A stretch of DNA of 64,000 nucleotides, from NCBI RefSeq assembly GCF_900099895.1, contig NZ_FNDY01000025.1:1-64000 (forward strand), in the 5' to 3' direction. Shown one piece after another: positions 8,435 to 18,054 of the stretch. Within the stretch, counting starts at the first letter, position 1, and every line of letters starts with the position of its first letter. The position numbers and the translations under genes are program-made. The notes under the pieces were generated by a model that saw nothing but the letters and a program-made list of their open reading frames with translations, searched no databases and was not told where the DNA came from. Origin of the DNA: Paenibacillus naphthalenovorans. GTDB taxonomy: Bacteria > Bacillota > Bacilli > Paenibacillales > NBRC-103111.

Positions 8435-9289
8435 TCACTTCAGATTCAAAAGCTGGGGAACGGTAAGCAGCTTATAGCTTCTGCCGCGCAGCGTTTGGAT
8501 GACGACGGGAAGCGCGTCTACCGATCCCTGCAGGCTTTCGCCGACACCACCGGCGCTGTGCTGAAGAACAATCGATCCTGGACGGGTATGGGCGAGGATG
8601 TTGGCTGCGACCTGCCTGCCGCTCAACTGCATCCAATCGAGGCTGTCCACATTCCACAAAATGACTTTTTTCTTCGCTTTGACCGCTTCTTCTACGACCG
8701 TATCGCTAAGCGCTCCGTAAGGCGGCCGGAAGAGAACAGGAGTGATTCCCGTCAGTCTGCGGATCACTTCGTCTGTTCGTTGGATTTGGGAACGGACGTC
8801 TTCGGCGGCTGTCAGCTTCGCAAGATTGGGATGGTTCCAGCTGTGGTTGCCGATTGCGTGTCCCTCTCTGGCGATACGCCGCAGCACATCGGGATTGGAT
8901 TCGCATCGGCGGCCGACGACGAAAAAAGTGGCCTTCACATGAAAGCGGGCGAGCGCATCGAGAACCATCGGTGTCCATAGGCCGTCCGGACCATCGTCGA
9001 ACGTCAAGGCCGCTTCTTTGCGCAGCGGACCGTGAAGGATGACCTCGGTCGGATATTTGGACGACCAATCGAGATGTTCAATATGGGGGGCATGTTCTTC
9101 CGGTCTCTCGGGCCCCCCGATGTGAGGTTCCACCGGCGCAGGCTCCCGTAATCCGCCATGCTGAATCGGCACGGCGGGATGGCGGTTCCGCCAATCATAT
9201 GCGGTGTATGGCGTTGCGCAGCGGGAAGGACCGTAAACAACAGAGCCTTGCCGATTCACCCAGGTAACCAAAGGGAAAGGCTTGCGCAT
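8435..9289 (-). CDS. Polysaccharide deacetylase (NodB homology domain)
   Basis: A 284-residue carbohydrate esterase family 4 protein. The five NodB motifs are all visible: TFDDGPD near residue 95, HSWNHPN near residue 148, RPPYG near residue 190, DSLDW near residue 213 and VLQHSAG near residue 240. The family removes N- or O-acetyl groups from peptidoglycan, chitin or xylan using a Zn held by Asp-His-His. Oddly there is no signal peptide or membrane anchor. The first 90 residues are rich in Pro and His and belong to no domain I know. AGGAGAG precedes ATG 9289. Confidence 0.88.
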   Translation of the reverse strand: MRKPFPLVTWVNRQGSVVYGPSRCATPYTAYDWRNRHPAVPIQHGGLREPAPVEPHIGGPERPEEHAPHIEHLDWSSKYPTEVILHGPLRKEAALTFDDGPDGLWTPMVLDALARFHVKATFFVVGRRCESNPDVLRRIAREGHAIGNHSWNHPNLAKLTAAEDVRSQIQRTDEVIRRLTGITPVLFRPPYGALSDTVVEEAVKAKKKVILWNVDSLDWMQLSGRQVAANILAHTRPGSIVLQHSAGGVGESLQGSVDALPVVIQTLRGRSYKLLTVPQLLNLK

Positions 9290-9563
9290 CGTTATATCTC
9301 TCCTGAATGCTTTCCTGTTCCTGCGGAAAGCTTCGATGTCGGGGGGGCGAAACCTGCATCCAATATTGCAGCGGCTTGTGCGCCGATATGTTACAGCCTA
9401 TGTACTAAAGCTTATGCAGGTTCCTTCGATAACAGATCTGTCCGGCTTTTGGACGGTCTGATTTGCCCATACCGAAAAAATCCATTTGTAACCGCATACA
9501 TTGCCCGTATGAGTCAAAAGTCCTTGTTTTTGTCGAAATTTCATAAAAAATCCTGAAAAAATC
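9290..9563. other. Intergenic region between deacetylase and chemoreceptor
   Basis: No credible gene on either strand. It must hold the deacetylase promoter on the minus strand, but I see no convincing box pair. The chemoreceptor promoter begins just after this stretch. Confidence 0.4.
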
Positions 9564-9591
9564 TAAAAGTTAGGGAGTGCCATGTCGATAT
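9564..9591 (+). promoter_or_regulatory. Sigma-D (motility) promoter of the chemoreceptor
   Basis: TAAA (9564-9567), a 16-base spacer and GTCGATAT (9584-9591) match the sigma-D consensus TAAA-N14-16-GCCGATAT with one mismatch. It lies 100 bases before the chemoreceptor start. Confidence 0.75.
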
Positions 9592-9691
9592 ATAAATATA
9601 GCCGTGTAAATAAAAAAATAACAATCCTTACTTTGGTGGGGAAGACATCGGCATCGAGCGGTTTGTTACTATACATAATGGAGGAGAACGC

Positions 9692-11428
9692 ATGAAATGG
9701 TTTAAAAATTCGTTTAATTGGTTTAATAATTTAAAAATTTCAATGAAGTTTGTTTTGAGTTTCTCTATCGTGCTGCTTATTTTGGTAGCCATAGGGTTAT
9801 TCGGAATCACTAACGCCAACAGGATCAATAATAATCTGGAAGATATCTATGCCAACCGTTTGGTGGCCATTACCGAACTGGGGACGGTGTCCTCAAATTT
9901 GCATAGAATCAACAGCAGTGTCGGCAGTTATATGTTAAACACCGATCCGGAAAGCCGTAAAGCGGAAAAAGCGAAGATTGAAGAAAGCTCCAAACAGATC
10001 GAAGAGGCGTTGCAACGGCTCTCCACTGTCCGACTCACCGATGCGGAACTCAAGGAATTGAACTTGTTTCAAAACTTATGGAAGCAGTATCTGCCTGAAG
10101 TGGACAAGGTATATGGTTACATCAACAATAACCAGATGGAATTTGCGATAACCCATTATCAGAGACAAGTATTAAACCGAATGAGCGGGGTAGACAGAAG
10201 CTTCCAAAATTTCATTGAAATGAACAAAGAAAATGCTCACACGGCCTATGTGGAATCCAATAAAGTGTACCAGGGAGTCATTCAGTTCTCGGCGATTTTT
10301 ATGGTGGTATCTTTTATCCTGTCGGCACTGCTGGGTTATCTGATGACGAACTCGATCCGCAGGCCGTTGAACCAGTTGTTAAGTCTTTCGGAGAGAATTG
10401 GCCGGGGAGATCTGTCTCAGACGATCAGCATCAAGCGGAAGGATGAATTCGGAGAACTGGCGGGATCATTTGAAAAAATGAGAGTGAATCTGATCGAGAT
10501 CGTTGAGAACGTGAAGCATTCCTCCGCCATACTATCCGGCTTGTTTAATGAAATTCGGGATCATGCCGACAATACCGGCAAAGCGTCCACCATGTTCTAT
10601 GAAGGTTTGCAGGAAAGCGCCGAAAAGTCGAGGGTTCAATCCGAGCAAGTCACCAACGATGCCGTTATTATCAAAGAGATGGCCCATGGTCTCCAGCAGG
10701 TAGCTGTCAGTATCGATCAAATCGGAATTCATTCCATTGAAATGGAACAGTCGTCTACCAGTGGAGTCGTTGTCGTTCAAAAAGCGGTTGAAAAGATTAG
10801 CCATGTGCAAAAAGAGGTCCATCATTCATTTGAAACCATGACTGAATTAATGGAGCTGTCCAAAGAGATTGGGCAGGTCATGCACACGATCAGAAATATT
10901 GCCGAGGAGACCAACCTGTTATCCTTGAATGCCTCTATTGAAGCGGCGCGTGCCGGCGAAGCGGGACGGGGATTTGCCGTGGTCGCGCATGAAGTCAGAA
11001 AGCTCGCGGACAACAGCAGCCAGGCGGCGAATCATGTGCAGACGATGATTTCCAGAATTCAGGAAAGCAGCGAGAATGCCATGCGGTCGATCGAGCTCTC
11101 CCTTCGTGAGATCGACGAAGGTCAAGCCAGTGTTGGTGAAGCGGGTGCCGCCTTTACCGAAATTCAAAACTGGATTCTTAACATCAACAATAACATTCAG
11201 GATGTATCGGCTTCCGTTGAAGAACTGGCAGCGGGGAGTCAGCAGATCAATGTATCCATTCAAGGGATCGAACAATTCTCTTCTCAAACCGCTCAATCGA
11301 GTCAGGAGTTTGCCGCCATTTCCGCCGAGCAGATCCATTCTATGGATCAGGTGATCAGCTCTATTAAGCAGCTGTACGAGACGACGCAGGAAATGAACAA
11401 GGCGATTAACCGTTTTGTTTTGAAATAG
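9692..11428 (+). CDS. Transmembrane methyl-accepting chemotaxis protein
   Basis: A 578-residue chemoreceptor. Transmembrane helix 1 is near residues 18-40. An extracellular four-helix-bundle-like sensor follows to about residue 195, then transmembrane helix 2 near 195-217 and a HAMP segment to about 270. The cytoplasmic coiled coil carries the conserved hairpin tip ([33 protein letters not shown]). It should control CheA through CheW. GGAGGAG precedes ATG 9692. The sigma-D promoter upstream puts it in the motility regulon. The ligand is unknown. A weak terminator follows. Confidence 0.93.
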   Translation: MKWFKNSFNWFNNLKISMKFVLSFSIVLLILVAIGLFGITNANRINNNLEDIYANRLVAITELGTVSSNLHRINSSVGSYMLNTDPESRKAEKAKIEESSKQIEEALQRLSTVRLTDAELKELNLFQNLWKQYLPEVDKVYGYINNNQMEFAITHYQRQVLNRMSGVDRSFQNFIEMNKENAHTAYVESNKVYQGVIQFSAIFMVVSFILSALLGYLMTNSIRRPLNQLLSLSERIGRGDLSQTISIKRKDEFGELAGSFEKMRVNLIEIVENVKHSSAILSGLFNEIRDHADNTGKASTMFYEGLQESAEKSRVQSEQVTNDAVIIKEMAHGLQQVAVSIDQIGIHSIEMEQSSTSGVVVVQKAVEKISHVQKEVHHSFETMTELMELSKEIGQVMHTIRNIAEETNLLSLNASIEAARAGEAGRGFAVVAHEVRKLADNSSQAANHVQTMISRIQESSENAMRSIELSLREIDEGQASVGEAGAAFTEIQNWILNINNNIQDVSASVEELAAGSQQINVSIQGIEQFSSQTAQSSQEFAAISAEQIHSMDQVISSIKQLYETTQEMNKAINRFVLK

Positions 11429-11442
11429 CAGCATAGCAAGGG

Positions 11443-11480
11443 AACGCCGGGGTCTTAGGAAGCCGGCGTTTGCTGTTTTG
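11443..11480 (+). terminator. Probable terminator after the chemoreceptor
   Basis: A perfect 8-bp stem AACGCCGG/CCGGCGTT is followed by an interrupted T tract. Confidence 0.5.
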
Positions 11481-11546
11481 TTGAAAGAGCGGCTTCTGCA
11501 TGCATCGCATGACCGCAAAAAGTATCGATACATGAATAAATTATTG

Positions 11547-11575
11547 TTGAAATTCCCCGAATGCAATGATAGAAT
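11547..11575 (+). promoter_or_regulatory. Sigma-A promoter of the gntR-adh-dctPQM-glc operon
   Basis: TTGAAA (11547) and TAGAAT (11570) are separated by 17 bases. The GntR operator lies 13 bases downstream of the -10 box. Confidence 0.7.
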
Positions 11576-11588
11576 ACTTTTGGGTAAG

Positions 11589-11601
11589 GTGGTACTACCA
11601 C
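11589..11601 (+). promoter_or_regulatory. GntR/FadR-type operator palindrome
   Basis: GTGGTA-C-TACCAC is a perfect 6-1-6 palindrome near the expected transcription start. The GGTnnnACC core is usual for FadR-subfamily operators. It suggests autoregulation by the gene that follows. Confidence 0.65.
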
Positions 11602-11644
11602 TTATCCACTATACGACCCGATCAAAGTTAAAGGTGTGATAAAC

Positions 11645-12349
11645 ATGAATTATGCTCCGATAAAAAAACAAAAAGTACATGAGATTATCATAGGCAGAAT
11701 TAAAGAGTCCATCGAATCGGGAAAGTTGAAGCCTGGAGACAAGCTTCCGGCAGAAAGAGAATTGGCGGCGATGTTTTCCGTCTCCAGAGGCCCTATTCGT
11801 GAAGCGATCAGCGTACTGGCTTCGAAAGGAATTATTACGGTAAAGCCTGGAAGCGGTATCTTTTTGAATCATAATGATGATTTGTTTTCGTTGTTCGATT
11901 CCATTCTGAACGATGGAGATCACGATATTTTTGAATTGCTGGAATTGCGTATTGGTGTCGAAAGCTATGCCGCCTTTTTTGCCGCCCAGCGAAGAACCGA
12001 AGAGGAACTGAAGCGAATCAAAAGCGCGCTTGACCAAATGGAAAGCTCCATCAAGCGGGGCGAGCTTGCCGTTGAAGAAGATTTTGCCTTTCATACGGCC
12101 ATTATTGAAGCCAGCCATAACTCCCTGATGATCAACACGTTTAAATTAATCTCGGATATGTTTATTCGAGGGGTGTATCAGGCCAGGATCGATGCGCTTA
12201 AAATTCCGGGAAAAACGGAAGAGGTGTTTATTGAGCACAGACTGGTCTACGAAGCGATTCTTGCTTCCGATCCTGAAATGGCCCGGAAAGCGATGGCGGA
12301 CCATATCGGCAATATCTCGCATCAATTGAACGCGATGGAAGAAATCTGA
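11645..12349 (+). CDS. GntR/FadR-family transcriptional regulator
   Basis: A 234-residue regulator with an N-terminal GntR winged helix (GDKLPAERELAAMFSVSRGP near residue 35, then REAISVLASKGII) and a C-terminal all-helical FCD ligand domain. The FCD metal ligands are plausible as Asp/His in EDFAFHTAIIEASH near 148 and further His residues. Such regulators usually sense small carboxylates and leave the DNA when bound. ATG 11645 follows AAAGGTG. It heads the operon of dehydrogenase, TRAP and glcDF genes and probably responds to their substrate. Confidence 0.9.
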   Translation: MNYAPIKKQKVHEIIIGRIKESIESGKLKPGDKLPAERELAAMFSVSRGPIREAISVLASKGIITVKPGSGIFLNHNDDLFSLFDSILNDGDHDIFELLELRIGVESYAAFFAAQRRTEEELKRIKSALDQMESSIKRGELAVEEDFAFHTAIIEASHNSLMINTFKLISDMFIRGVYQARIDALKIPGKTEEVFIEHRLVYEAILASDPEMARKAMADHIGNISHQLNAMEEI

Positions 12350-12406
12350 TCTACGGGTTCTTTCCAAGCGATCTGGAAAAGGACACCGTTTTATATATAT
12401 GGAAGA

Positions 12407-12445
12407 CGGTCATGCTTGGGTTGACGCATGTTCGCCGCATGACCG
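12407..12445 (+). other. Stem-loop between gntR and the alcohol dehydrogenase
   Basis: CGGTCATGC at 12407-12415 and GCATGACCG at 12437-12445 form a perfect 9-bp stem with a 21-base loop and no T run. It may set RNA stability or processing between the regulator and the enzyme genes. This is inferred. Confidence 0.4.
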
Positions 12446-12476
12446 CACAAAGGAGATAGAAAGGGGCAGGCGCAAC

Positions 12477-13640
12477 TTGGACAGCTACCAATATTTTATG
12501 CCCACGCATATGGAGTGTGGGCAGGGACTTGCGAGGAAAACAGGAGAGTTTCTGAAACCGTATACCAAAGATAAAGTTTTGATTGTTACTGATCCGGGCG
12601 TGAGAAAGGCGAACATTCTGGAGCCGGTCGAAGCGTCTTTGAAGCAGTACAGCATCCCATATGATATTTTTGATGAAGTGGAACCGAATCCAACGAGCAA
12701 GGTGGTTGATAAAGCCACTGCGTTTTTACAAAAGAGCAATTATGACCTTATATTAGCCGTTGGCGGAGGAAGCAGCATCGATACGGCGAAGGCTATAGCT
12801 GTAATGGCCAATAACAGTGGAAGCATTCTCGATTATGAGGGGGTGAACAAAATACCCAATCCTTCTCTTCCGTTGGTTGCCATTCCTACTACAGCCGGAA
12901 CGGGGAGCGAGGCCACGCCATCGACGGTGGTTACGAACACGCAGACCTTATTTAAAACGGCCATTCTAAGTCCGTATTTATATCCGAAGCTGGCGATATT
13001 AGACCCTGAGCTTACCTTAAAGCTGCCGCCTTCCATTACTGCCGCAACGGGAATGGATGCGCTTACTCACGCGATTGAATCTTATATCTCCAAACTGGCG
13101 AGTCCTGTAAGTCAGTCTTTTGCGATTCACGCCGTAAAAATGATCGGGGATAACCTGCACAAAGCTTACTTCGTAGGGACGGACATGGAAAGCAGGAAAA
13201 ATATGCTGGTGGCTTCTTTTATTGCCGGAATTGCTTTTGCGCACTCGCGACTCGGCAATGTACACGCGATTTCACATACGTTTGGAGGCGTTTTCAATAT
13301 TCCTCACGGTATCGCGAATGCCACTTTGTTGCCGTATGTTCTCGCATTTAACCTGCCTGCATGTCCCGAGAAATTCAAGGATATTGCCGTAGCCTTAGGG
13401 GAAGATGTGAGTGGTTTATCTGCGATGGAAGCAGGAGGGAAAGCGATTGAAGCGGTCGTAAAGATGAACAAGGCCTTTAACATTCCGAACAATATCAAGG
13501 ATTTGGGAGTATCATTGGATTACCTCCCGCAAATGATCAAGGACTCTATGAGAAGCGGTAATGTGTTGGCGAATCCGAGGCTGACCAGTGATAACGATAT
13601 TAAGCAAATTATTGAAAACGCTTATCAGGGCGTTATATAA
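12477..13640 (+). CDS. Iron-containing alcohol dehydrogenase (FucO-like)
   Basis: A group III alcohol dehydrogenase that should interconvert a primary alcohol or hydroxy acid and its aldehyde with NAD(P)H. GGGSS near residue 96 is the nucleotide loop. Asp194, His198, His263 and His277 (in MDALTHAIESY, NVHAISH and IPHGIAN) fall where the iron ligands of FucO lie. I chose TTG 12477: it gives 387 residues, the family length, and puts the ligands in register. An upstream in-frame ATG adds 26 unlike residues. dctP follows 11 bases later. Candidate substrates are glycols, lactaldehyde or 4-hydroxybutyrate. Confidence 0.88.
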   Translation: MDSYQYFMPTHMECGQGLARKTGEFLKPYTKDKVLIVTDPGVRKANILEPVEASLKQYSIPYDIFDEVEPNPTSKVVDKATAFLQKSNYDLILAVGGGSSIDTAKAIAVMANNSGSILDYEGVNKIPNPSLPLVAIPTTAGTGSEATPSTVVTNTQTLFKTAILSPYLYPKLAILDPELTLKLPPSITAATGMDALTHAIESYISKLASPVSQSFAIHAVKMIGDNLHKAYFVGTDMESRKNMLVASFIAGIAFAHSRLGNVHAISHTFGGVFNIPHGIANATLLPYVLAFNLPACPEKFKDIAVALGEDVSGLSAMEAGGKAIEAVVKMNKAFNIPNNIKDLGVSLDYLPQMIKDSMRSGNVLANPRLTSDNDIKQIIENAYQGVI

Positions 13641-13651
13641 AAAAGGGGGTC

Positions 13652-14695
13652 ATGATATTGAAAAAATCGATCTTATCCATGGTATTCGTACTTTCCGCAA
13701 GCGCTGCATTGTCCGCATGTTCATCTGCAGGTTCTTCAGGGGATACAGGAGCCGGCTCGGGCAAAACGTATGAAATTAAGGTTGCGCACGCCGCTCCCGC
13801 CACGAATGACCGGCTTGAAACCTCTTTGCAGGAATTCAAAAAAGAAGTGGAAGCCAAAAGCAACGGCGCCATCAAAATCAACACCTTTCCAGCGAGTCAG
13901 CTTGGCGGAGAAAGAGAACAAATCGAGGGCGTCCAATTAGGCTCGCTGCATATGGCTGCTGTAAGTACGGGACCGCTTCCCGGTGTATTCAAGGACTCGA
14001 TGGTGTTTGATTTGCCGTTTTTGTTTAACAATGAAGAACAGGCTTATGCCGTATTGGATGGTCCGGTAGGCCAGGAGCTTTTGCAAAATATGGCGGCGCA
14101 GACGGGGATTCGCGGACTGGCATGGGGCGAGAATGGGTTCAGACATTTTACCAATAATATCAGACCCATACAAAAACCGGAGGATTTGAAAGGCTTGAAG
14201 ATCAGAACGCAGGAAAATCCTCTTCATATGGATATGGTGAAGGCTTTGGCCGCCAGCCCGACACCGATGGCATTTGGAGAAGTGTACTCGGCGCTGCAGC
14301 AGGGAGTGATCGACGGCCAGGAGAACCCCATCTCATTGATTGAAAGCATGCGCTTTTACGAAGTGAATAAATACGCTACATTAGACGGTCACGTATACAG
14401 CCCTTATGTGCTTATGATCAATGACGCTTTCTATCAAACGCTTCCGCAGGATCTGCAAAAGGTGTTGGCGGATGCAGCCAAGAACTGGAGTACGGTGCAG
14501 CGTGATTTGAACAAAAAGCAAGTGGATGCCGGAGTGGAAAACCTTAAGCAAAAAGGGATGAACATTATTGAATTGACGGATGAGCAAAAGGAAGCCTTCC
14601 GGAATGCGACGAAATCCGTCTATGACAAATATCGTAATGAACTGAGCAGCGGATTGATAGATAAAGTCTTACAGGCTGCCGAAGAAGCGAAGTAA
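13652..14695 (+). CDS. dctP: TRAP transporter substrate-binding lipoprotein DctP
   Basis: A 347-residue TRAP solute receptor. The lipoprotein signal peptide ends in LSAC near residue 22, fitting attachment to the outer face of the membrane. The DctP fold is recognisable from QLGGEREQIEGVQLG, MAFGEVYSALQQGVIDGQEN and the usual Arg in LKIRTQENP, which in the family binds the substrate carboxylate. ATG 13652 is very close to its GGGGG site; in-frame TTG 13658 has better spacing and may be the real start. It forms one transporter with the next two genes. The substrate should be an organic acid. Confidence 0.92.
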   Translation: MILKKSILSMVFVLSASAALSACSSAGSSGDTGAGSGKTYEIKVAHAAPATNDRLETSLQEFKKEVEAKSNGAIKINTFPASQLGGEREQIEGVQLGSLHMAAVSTGPLPGVFKDSMVFDLPFLFNNEEQAYAVLDGPVGQELLQNMAAQTGIRGLAWGENGFRHFTNNIRPIQKPEDLKGLKIRTQENPLHMDMVKALAASPTPMAFGEVYSALQQGVIDGQENPISLIESMRFYEVNKYATLDGHVYSPYVLMINDAFYQTLPQDLQKVLADAAKNWSTVQRDLNKKQVDAGVENLKQKGMNIIELTDEQKEAFRNATKSVYDKYRNELSSGLIDKVLQAAEEAK

Positions 14696-14760
14696 ATGGA
14701 ATAAGCCAGTCCGGGGAGCGCTCTTCCTGGAATGGTTGAAACAGATTGGGGGGCAGTATT

Positions 14761-15291
14761 ATGCGGAATCTGGTTAAAAGGTTAGATAATATTCTGACCA
14801 AAGTTGAAGAGAATCTGATTTTTGTTCTGATGCTCGCCATGCTTGTCGTCGTGTTTATTGGGATTATGAATCGCTTTATTTTAAAAGAATCATTGCCGTG
14901 GGCAGAAGAGCTTTCCCGGTATTTATTAATATGGTCTGCCTTGATTGGCGCGAGTTTGGGCGTAAAGCATTCCGTTCATATCAGCATCGATGCGGTTACG
15001 AACTTTCTGCCTGCGCGACTGCAGCGGGGCATCGTCATTTTGAGCTATCTGATTTCTTTTAGTTTTTGCGTAACCGTGTTGGTTATCGGAATCCCGTTCG
15101 TGCTGAGATTAATGGAAACCAATCAGCTATCTCCGGCCATGCGAATCCCGATTTACTTTGCGTATGCTTCTGTTCCGGTAGGTATTTTCTTCATGGCCAT
15201 CCGTTATTTTTGCTTAACGGTTTATGAATGCACAACCAACCGTCACACGGTTGAAAAAGTCGAAACTGATAAGGAGGTTTTGGCAGGGTGA
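14761..15291 (+). CDS. dctQ: TRAP transporter small permease DctQ
   Basis: A 176-residue membrane protein with four hydrophobic helices, the size and shape of the DctQ subunit. The WAEELSRYLLIW segment near residue 45 is typical. ATG 14761 follows a run of six G; an earlier in-frame TTG overlaps that site. Its stop overlaps the GTG of dctM, so the two permease subunits are translationally coupled. Confidence 0.9.
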   Translation: MRNLVKRLDNILTKVEENLIFVLMLAMLVVVFIGIMNRFILKESLPWAEELSRYLLIWSALIGASLGVKHSVHISIDAVTNFLPARLQRGIVILSYLISFSFCVTVLVIGIPFVLRLMETNQLSPAMRIPIYFAYASVPVGIFFMAIRYFCLTVYECTTNRHTVEKVETDKEVLAG

Positions 15292-16553
15292 GCGCTACAT
15301 TATTTGTCTCGATGCTGACGCTGTTGGCATTAAATGTTCCGCTGGCGATCGGGATCGCATTTGCATCGATTATCGCTATTCTATTTGCGTCGGATGTACC
15401 TTCCTTTGTTGCGGTTCAAAGAATATTTACGGGTCTGGATTCGTTTACGATTATGGCCATCCCGTTCTTTGTTCTCGCCGGGAAGATCATGGAAAAGGGA
15501 GGAATATCCCAACGTTTGATCGGACTTGCGGCAAGCATTGTAGGTTCCACAACAGGCGGTCTGGCGATTATCGCGATTCTTGCCAGTATGTTTTTCGCCG
15601 CCATATCCGGGTCTGCGCCGGCAACGGTGATTGCAATCGGAAGCATCATGGTTCCGGCCATGGTGAAAGCAGGGTATGAAAAGGGCTTCTCCATTGCGCT
15701 GATGGCTACGGCTGGGACCATAGGTGTGATCATTCCTCCGAGCATCCCTTTCATTACTTATGGAATTACGGCAAACGTCAGTATTGGCGACCTGTTTATC
15801 GCAGGCGTCATCCCGGGAATATTGATCGGGATATCATTGATGATTTACAGTTACTTCTATTCCAAGAAGCATGGATACCGCGGAGGAGAAAAAACCAGTT
15901 TTTCAAAATTTTTCAATCAATTAAGGGTTTCTATATTGGGCGTTCTCATGCCGGTGATTATTTTGGGCGGCATTTACGGCGGAATTTTTACTCCGACGGA
16001 ATCGGGAGCAATTGCTTGCGTCTATGGTTTGATCGTTTCTTTTTTCTTTTATAAGGAATTAAAATTATCCGATTTAAAAGGGCTTTTTGTAGAAACTGGC
16101 TACATATCTGCGATGATTTTGCTGATTATGGCGGCGGCAAATATTATGAGCTGGATTCTGACAGCTGAGCAAGTGCCTAACAAAGTGGCGGAGATTGTGG
16201 GACCTTATGCTACAGACGGAATCATGTTACTGATTATTATTAACATTATTTTGTTAATTCTCGGGACTTTCCTGGAATTGAATGCAGCTATCATTATTGT
16301 CGTTCCTATCCTGCTGCCGTTACTGGCCCAGTTTGACATTAATCTTGTCCATTTTGGGGTTACTATGATTGTAAACATGGCCATTGGATTGTTAACCCCG
16401 CCGCTTGGAGTCAATTTATTTGTGGCCAAAACGCTGGGTGATATCAGTTTCAATACGATCGTCAGAAGGGTCGTACCTTTATTGGTTGTCGTATTGATCG
16501 ATTTGATTTTAATTACTTTTATTCCAAAAATTTCGATGTTTCTGTTGGGATAG
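15288..16553 (+). CDS. dctM: TRAP transporter large permease DctM
   Basis: A 421-residue protein with about a dozen hydrophobic segments, the ion-coupled channel subunit of the TRAP system. Family segments include MAIPFFVLAGKIMEKGGIS near residue 57, GTIGVIIPPSIPFITYG near 145 and FTPTESGAIACVYG near 235. GTG 15288 has AAGGAGG upstream and overlaps the end of dctQ by four bases. Uptake is probably driven by Na+ as in other TRAP systems (family knowledge). Confidence 0.93.
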   Translation: MSATLFVSMLTLLALNVPLAIGIAFASIIAILFASDVPSFVAVQRIFTGLDSFTIMAIPFFVLAGKIMEKGGISQRLIGLAASIVGSTTGGLAIIAILASMFFAAISGSAPATVIAIGSIMVPAMVKAGYEKGFSIALMATAGTIGVIIPPSIPFITYGITANVSIGDLFIAGVIPGILIGISLMIYSYFYSKKHGYRGGEKTSFSKFFNQLRVSILGVLMPVIILGGIYGGIFTPTESGAIACVYGLIVSFFFYKELKLSDLKGLFVETGYISAMILLIMAAANIMSWILTAEQVPNKVAEIVGPYATDGIMLLIIINIILLILGTFLELNAAIIIVVPILLPLLAQFDINLVHFGVTMIVNMAIGLLTPPLGVNLFVAKTLGDISFNTIVRRVVPLLVVVLIDLILITFIPKISMFLLG

Positions 16554-16607
16554 ATGATATAATAAGAATGATTCTTCCGAATAGGGAATGAACAGGAGGC
16601 GGTTGAC

Positions 16608-18041
16608 ATGCTGTATATCAATGGGGAATTTTGTAAGGCAAAGTCCAATCAAACCTTTGACGTGATCAATCCGGCGACGGGTGAAATTGTGGAAAGCGTT
16701 GCCAAAGGGGGCGCGGAGGACGCGCAAGCCGCTATTGACGCAGCGCAGGCCGCACTGCAGCCCTGGTCCCGTTTAACGGCAAAGGAACGCTACGCGTATT
16801 TGACCCGGACGGCGGGAATCCTTCGCAGCCGTACCGAAACGATCGCGGAGCTGATCACCCGCGAGATGGGTAAACCGCTGGCCGAGGCGAGAGGAGAGAT
16901 CGCTCTGGCCATTGACTACCTGGACTGGTATGCCGAAGAAGGGAAACGCATCTATGGAGATACCATACCGGCGTCGGCCCCGAACAAGCGCATCTTCGTT
17001 TTGCGTCAGCCGGTAGGTGTGGTCGGGGCGATCACCCCGTGGAACTTCCCGATCGCGATGATCACCCGCAAGCTCGCTCCGGCGCTGGCGGCAGGCTGTA
17101 CGATCATTCTCAAGGCGGCATCGGCTACGCCGCTTGCGGCCATCGAGGTGTTCAAAGCGCTGCATGAGGCCGGTGTGCCCAAGGGTGTGGCCAACCTGGT
17201 CAACGGCTCCGCCTCCGAAGTGGTCGGTACGTTGATGGCCAGCCCCGTGGTACGCAAGATTACCTTCACCGGCTCCACCGAAGTCGGTAAAGAGCTCGTG
17301 CGCCAGTCGGCCGACACGATGAAGAAGGTATCGATGGAACTTGGCGGACACGCTCCGCTTCTCGTATTCGAGGATGCCGATCTGGAGAAAGCGGCAGAGG
17401 GCGCGATCGCCAGCAAGTTCCGCAACGCGGGCCAAACGTGTGTTTGCACCAACCGCATTTATGTGCAGAAATCCGTCGCCGAGTCCTTTGCCAACATCAT
17501 GGCGGAGAAAGTCAAGAAACTGGTCATCGGCAACGGATTGAACGACGGCGTCCATATCGGTCCGTTGATCGACCAGGCGGCGGTGGCAAAAGCGCAGGAG
17601 CATATCGACGATGCGGTAGCCAAAGGTGCGACCATCCTGGCCGGCGGCAGCAAGCTGACTGAGGGCGAACTGGCCAACGGCTGCTTCTTCGCGCCGACCG
17701 TACTGCTGAATGCAACGCATGAGATGAAGATTTCCTATGAAGAAACGTTCGGTCCGGTCGCGCCGATCTTCACGTTTGAAACCGAGGAAGAAGCGATCCG
17801 CTATGCGAACGACACCGAATACGGACTGGCCTCTTACATTTATACCAAAGACGGCTCCCGCATGTTCCGGGTGGCCGAAGCGCTGGAGTACGGCATCGTC
17901 GGCATCAACGACTCGCTGCCTACCGTGGCGCAGGCTCCGTTCGGCGGGATCAAGGAATCCGGCGTCGGACGCGAGGGCGGCAAGTACGGTATTGAAGATT
18001 ATTTGGAGTATAAATTCCTGTCCCTCCAGTTGGACCTGTAA
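16608..18041 (+). CDS. NAD(P)-dependent aldehyde dehydrogenase (succinate-semialdehyde or glycolaldehyde type)
   Basis: A 477-residue aldehyde dehydrogenase that oxidises an aldehyde to a carboxylate. The active site is visible: TPWNFP near residue 142, the cofactor segment FTGSTEVGK near 222, Glu in MELGGHAP near 245 and the nucleophile Cys278 in NAGQTC. It is closest in pattern to GabD-like enzymes; the usual KPA segment reads KAA. Placed between an alcohol dehydrogenase and glcDF, it would complete an alcohol-to-aldehyde-to-acid route. The composition becomes visibly richer in G+C at third positions from here to the end of glcF. Confidence 0.9.
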   Translation: MLYINGEFCKAKSNQTFDVINPATGEIVESVAKGGAEDAQAAIDAAQAALQPWSRLTAKERYAYLTRTAGILRSRTETIAELITREMGKPLAEARGEIALAIDYLDWYAEEGKRIYGDTIPASAPNKRIFVLRQPVGVVGAITPWNFPIAMITRKLAPALAAGCTIILKAASATPLAAIEVFKALHEAGVPKGVANLVNGSASEVVGTLMASPVVRKITFTGSTEVGKELVRQSADTMKKVSMELGGHAPLLVFEDADLEKAAEGAIASKFRNAGQTCVCTNRIYVQKSVAESFANIMAEKVKKLVIGNGLNDGVHIGPLIDQAAVAKAQEHIDDAVAKGATILAGGSKLTEGELANGCFFAPTVLLNATHEMKISYEETFGPVAPIFTFETEEEAIRYANDTEYGLASYIYTKDGSRMFRVAEALEYGIVGINDSLPTVAQAPFGGIKESGVGREGGKYGIEDYLEYKFLSLQLDL

Positions 18042-18054
18042 AAGGATGATTGCT

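Noticed and set aside
11506-12447. 12-mer CGCATGACCGCA present at 11506 and 12436
   Set aside because: Many 12-base repeats are expected by chance in 64 kb, and the flanks do not match.
16773-17720. 315-codon open frame opposite the aldehyde dehydrogenase
   Set aside because: Shadow frame of a well-marked aldehyde dehydrogenase.
17737-18054. In-frame extension of glcD by about 100 codons
   Set aside because: The extension overlaps the end of the aldehyde dehydrogenase gene in another frame, while a normal start with a ribosome site exists at 18046/18055.
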